From an uncultured Rhodospirillales bacterium (lineage in GTDB: Bacteria; Pseudomonadota; Alphaproteobacteria; CALMVH01): 7,037 bases of DNA. Below are positions 6,334 to 7,037 of the stretch, in pieces. The DNA is taken from assembly GCA_937873165.1 (NCBI GenBank), contig CALMVH010000102.1, positions 1 to 7,037 on the forward strand, given 5' to 3'. Numbering within the stretch: the first letter of the stretch is position 1; every line of letters begins with the position of its first letter. The notes beneath the pieces were generated by a model, which saw only the letters and a list, made by a program, of their open reading frames with translations, searched no databases and had not been told where the DNA came from. The position numbers and the translations under genes are program-made.

Positions 6334-6633
6334 TCAACCGCCCATCGCGGCCCGGTGGCGTCGGACACTGTCCCGCAGGCGCTCGTTGACCGGCGGCGGA
6401 TCGAGCAGGGCATCGACGAAGGCCCGGCTCTGGGCAGCGCTCAGTACCATCACGTCGTGAGCCTCGACGGTGCGCCTGGCCGCATCCTGCACGCTGCTGA
6501 CCACGTAGTCGGTGACGCTGTGGCCTTCGAGCTCGGCGGCGCGCTGGATCAACGCCTTCTGGTCCGCCGTGATGCGGGCCTCAAGCCGTTCGCCTCGCGT
6601 GCGATCGACCGGCTTTCTCGCGATGCCTGCCAT
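6334..6633 (-). CDS. DUF1778/TacA-type antitoxin
   Basis: A 99-aa protein of the DUF1778 family, the antitoxin partner of TacT-like GNAT toxins. The N-terminal half (RLEARITADQKALIQRA, then GHSVTDYVVSS) fits a ribbon-helix-helix DNA-binding domain used for dimerisation and autorepression. The C-terminal part (SAAQSRAFVDALLDPPPVN and following) is the region that wraps the toxin and covers its active site in known complexes. ATG 6633 is chosen over an upstream in-frame start at 6663 because GAGG lies six bases before it and MAGIARK fits family starts; the upstream start would also fall inside the promoter. The toxin frame follows seven bases after the stop. The antitoxin looks complete while the toxin is broken, so it may persist as an orphan neutraliser or repressor. 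Confidence 0.87.
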   Translation of the reverse strand: MAGIARKPVDRTRGERLEARITADQKALIQRAAELEGHSVTDYVVSSVQDAARRTVEAHDVMVLSAAQSRAFVDALLDPPPVNERLRDSVRRHRAAMGG

Positions 6634-6646
6634 GATGGACCTCGGC

Positions 6647-6677
6647 GGTAACTGTACGGCCAACTGCCGGTATTACC
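6647..6677. promoter_or_regulatory. Dyad symmetry over the antitoxin promoter, likely operator
   Basis: GGTAA (6647-6651) pairs with TTACC (6673-6677), and CGGC (6657-6660) with GCCG (6666-6669), with nearly the same centre at 6662-6663. In addition GGTATTACC at 6669-6677 is itself a palindrome around one base and overlaps the -35 box. The symmetry covers the spacer and both promoter boxes, as expected where a ribbon-helix-helix antitoxin represses its own operon. Confidence 0.45.
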
Positions 6678-6679
6678 AA
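6651..6679 (-). promoter_or_regulatory. Sigma70-type promoter of the antitoxin-toxin operon
   Basis: On the minus strand, TTGGTA (bases 6679-6674) matches four of six positions of the -35 box and TACAGT (6656-6651) four of six of the -10 box, with an ideal 17-bp spacer. Transcription would start near 6644, leaving a very short leader in which GAGG (6643-6640) is followed by six bases and ATG 6633. Confidence 0.5.
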
Positions 6680-6713
6680 GACTTTCATGTCCCGCCCCGC
6701 TTTGGCGCGCAGT

Positions 6714-6758
6714 TTCAAGCAAGCCGTGCAGCGACCCTTGCCTGACCCCCTGCTTGAA
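6714..6758. repeat. 8-bp inverted repeat TTCAAGCA/TGCTTGAA
   Basis: TTCAAGCA (6714-6721) and TGCTTGAA (6751-6758) are exact reverse complements 29 bases apart. Inside, GCAAG (6719-6723) and CTTGC (6737-6741) offer an alternative pairing. It lies upstream of the antitoxin promoter on the minus strand. It could be a regulator site or an insertion scar. Confidence 0.4.
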
Positions 6759-6857
6759 CGGTGAATTTACAAATATTGAGACGAATTGCAGATCGGCGCG
6801 CCTCCCTCGAACGTCCTCCGACGGCCGCTCCCAACCTGGAACCCCCCGGCGCGGGTC

Positions 6858-6880
6858 CATGACACCATTTCATGACACCA
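6858..6880. repeat. Tandem direct repeat CATGACACCA with TTT spacer
   Basis: CATGACACCA at 6858-6867 is repeated exactly at 6871-6880 with three T between, a 13-bp period. Short close direct repeats of this kind can be regulator half-sites or replication slippage products. No adjacent gene start explains it. Confidence 0.45.
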
Positions 6881-7037
6881 CGCCCAGCCGTTCCCCGCCG
6901 CCCGTCAAACCGCCGGGGCCCGCGATTCGGCTGCACTCCTGCCCTTGGGACAGCGTAGTCTCCGCCCCCAGCATCATCGAGGCAGACCGACCGCGTGCCG
7001 ACCCACCGTCAGGACATCCCATTCCCCGTCCATGTCT

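Larger units (their letters stand above)
6680..7037. other. Right-hand non-coding stretch without a convincing gene
   Basis: This stretch upstream of the antitoxin operon shows no reading frame with protein-like character. It holds an inverted repeat (6714-6758), an AT-rich island around 6762-6788 in otherwise GC-rich DNA, and a tandem pair of CATGACACCA. At the far edge, minus-strand bases 7035-6974 can be read as MDGEWDVLTVGRHAVGLPR and a stop, which might be the tail of a gene lying outside the window, but its codons do not show the strong G/C third-position bias of the neighbours. I do not call it. Confidence 0.4.

Noticed and set aside
5674..6337. Overlapping 196-aa and 162-aa minus-strand frames
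   Set aside because: They are shadow frames over the GNAT pseudogene; the real frame is shown by the CoA-binding and FYAREGF motifs on both sides of the TAG.
6549..6860. 103-aa minus-strand frame across the antitoxin start
   Set aside because: It overlaps the well-supported DUF1778 gene and its promoter out of frame and contains no recognised domain.
6974..7037. Possible C-terminal end of a minus-strand gene at the right edge
   Set aside because: Only about 20 codons are visible, the third positions lack the expected GC bias, and a competing frame is also open, so it cannot be supported.
1..7037. CRISPR array, tRNA or rRNA gene, intact insertion sequence, BREX or DISARM components
   Set aside because: No regularly spaced repeats, cloverleaf-like sequence, transposase motifs or accessory genes of those systems were found; the adenine methyltransferases are explained by ordinary restriction-modification.

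Overview
The window comes from a high-GC bacterium. Codon style (mostly G/C third positions outside the first large gene) and the mix of families suggest an alphaproteobacterium, perhaps Rhodospirillales, but no rRNA or tRNA is present and this is inference only. It reads as a small defence island beside a housekeeping gene.

Layout from left to right. Positions 1-116 hold the last 37 codons of a GTP cyclohydrolase I gene (folE), the probable chromosomal core flank. Positions 117-323 are an intergenic region with unusual structure: a -10-like TATAAAAT followed by two back-to-back inverted repeats just before the next start codon. Positions 324-3500 encode a single-chain restriction-modification enzyme of the type ISP/IIG kind (N-terminal PD-(D/E)XK nuclease, N6-adenine methyltransferase, target-recognition region) without the helicase found in full-size type ISP enzymes. 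Its base composition is clearly more AT-rich than its neighbours. Positions 3637-4770 and 4774-5643 form a second, independent restriction-modification system: a D12-class N6-adenine DNA methyltransferase followed after one codon, in the same reading frame, by a DpnII/MboI-like type II endonuclease. Positions 5644-5816 lie between convergent genes and hold hairpins. On the minus strand, 6334-6633 is an intact DUF1778/TacA-type antitoxin, followed by a TacT-like GNAT toxin gene (5817-6326) broken by one in-frame TAG. The antitoxin has a recognisable promoter with overlapping dyad symmetry. Positions 6680-7037 contain repeats but no convincing gene.

How it fits together: the ISP-like enzyme should methylate and cut on its own. 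The D12 methyltransferase should protect host DNA from the endonuclease encoded just behind it, and the M-before-R order with near-zero spacing favours methylation first. The toxin-antitoxin pair is a decayed addiction module, with the antitoxin kept and the toxin inactivated. The most interesting leads are the structured leader of the ISP-like gene, the single-TGA in-frame junction between methyltransferase and endonuclease, and the one-base death of the toxin gene.
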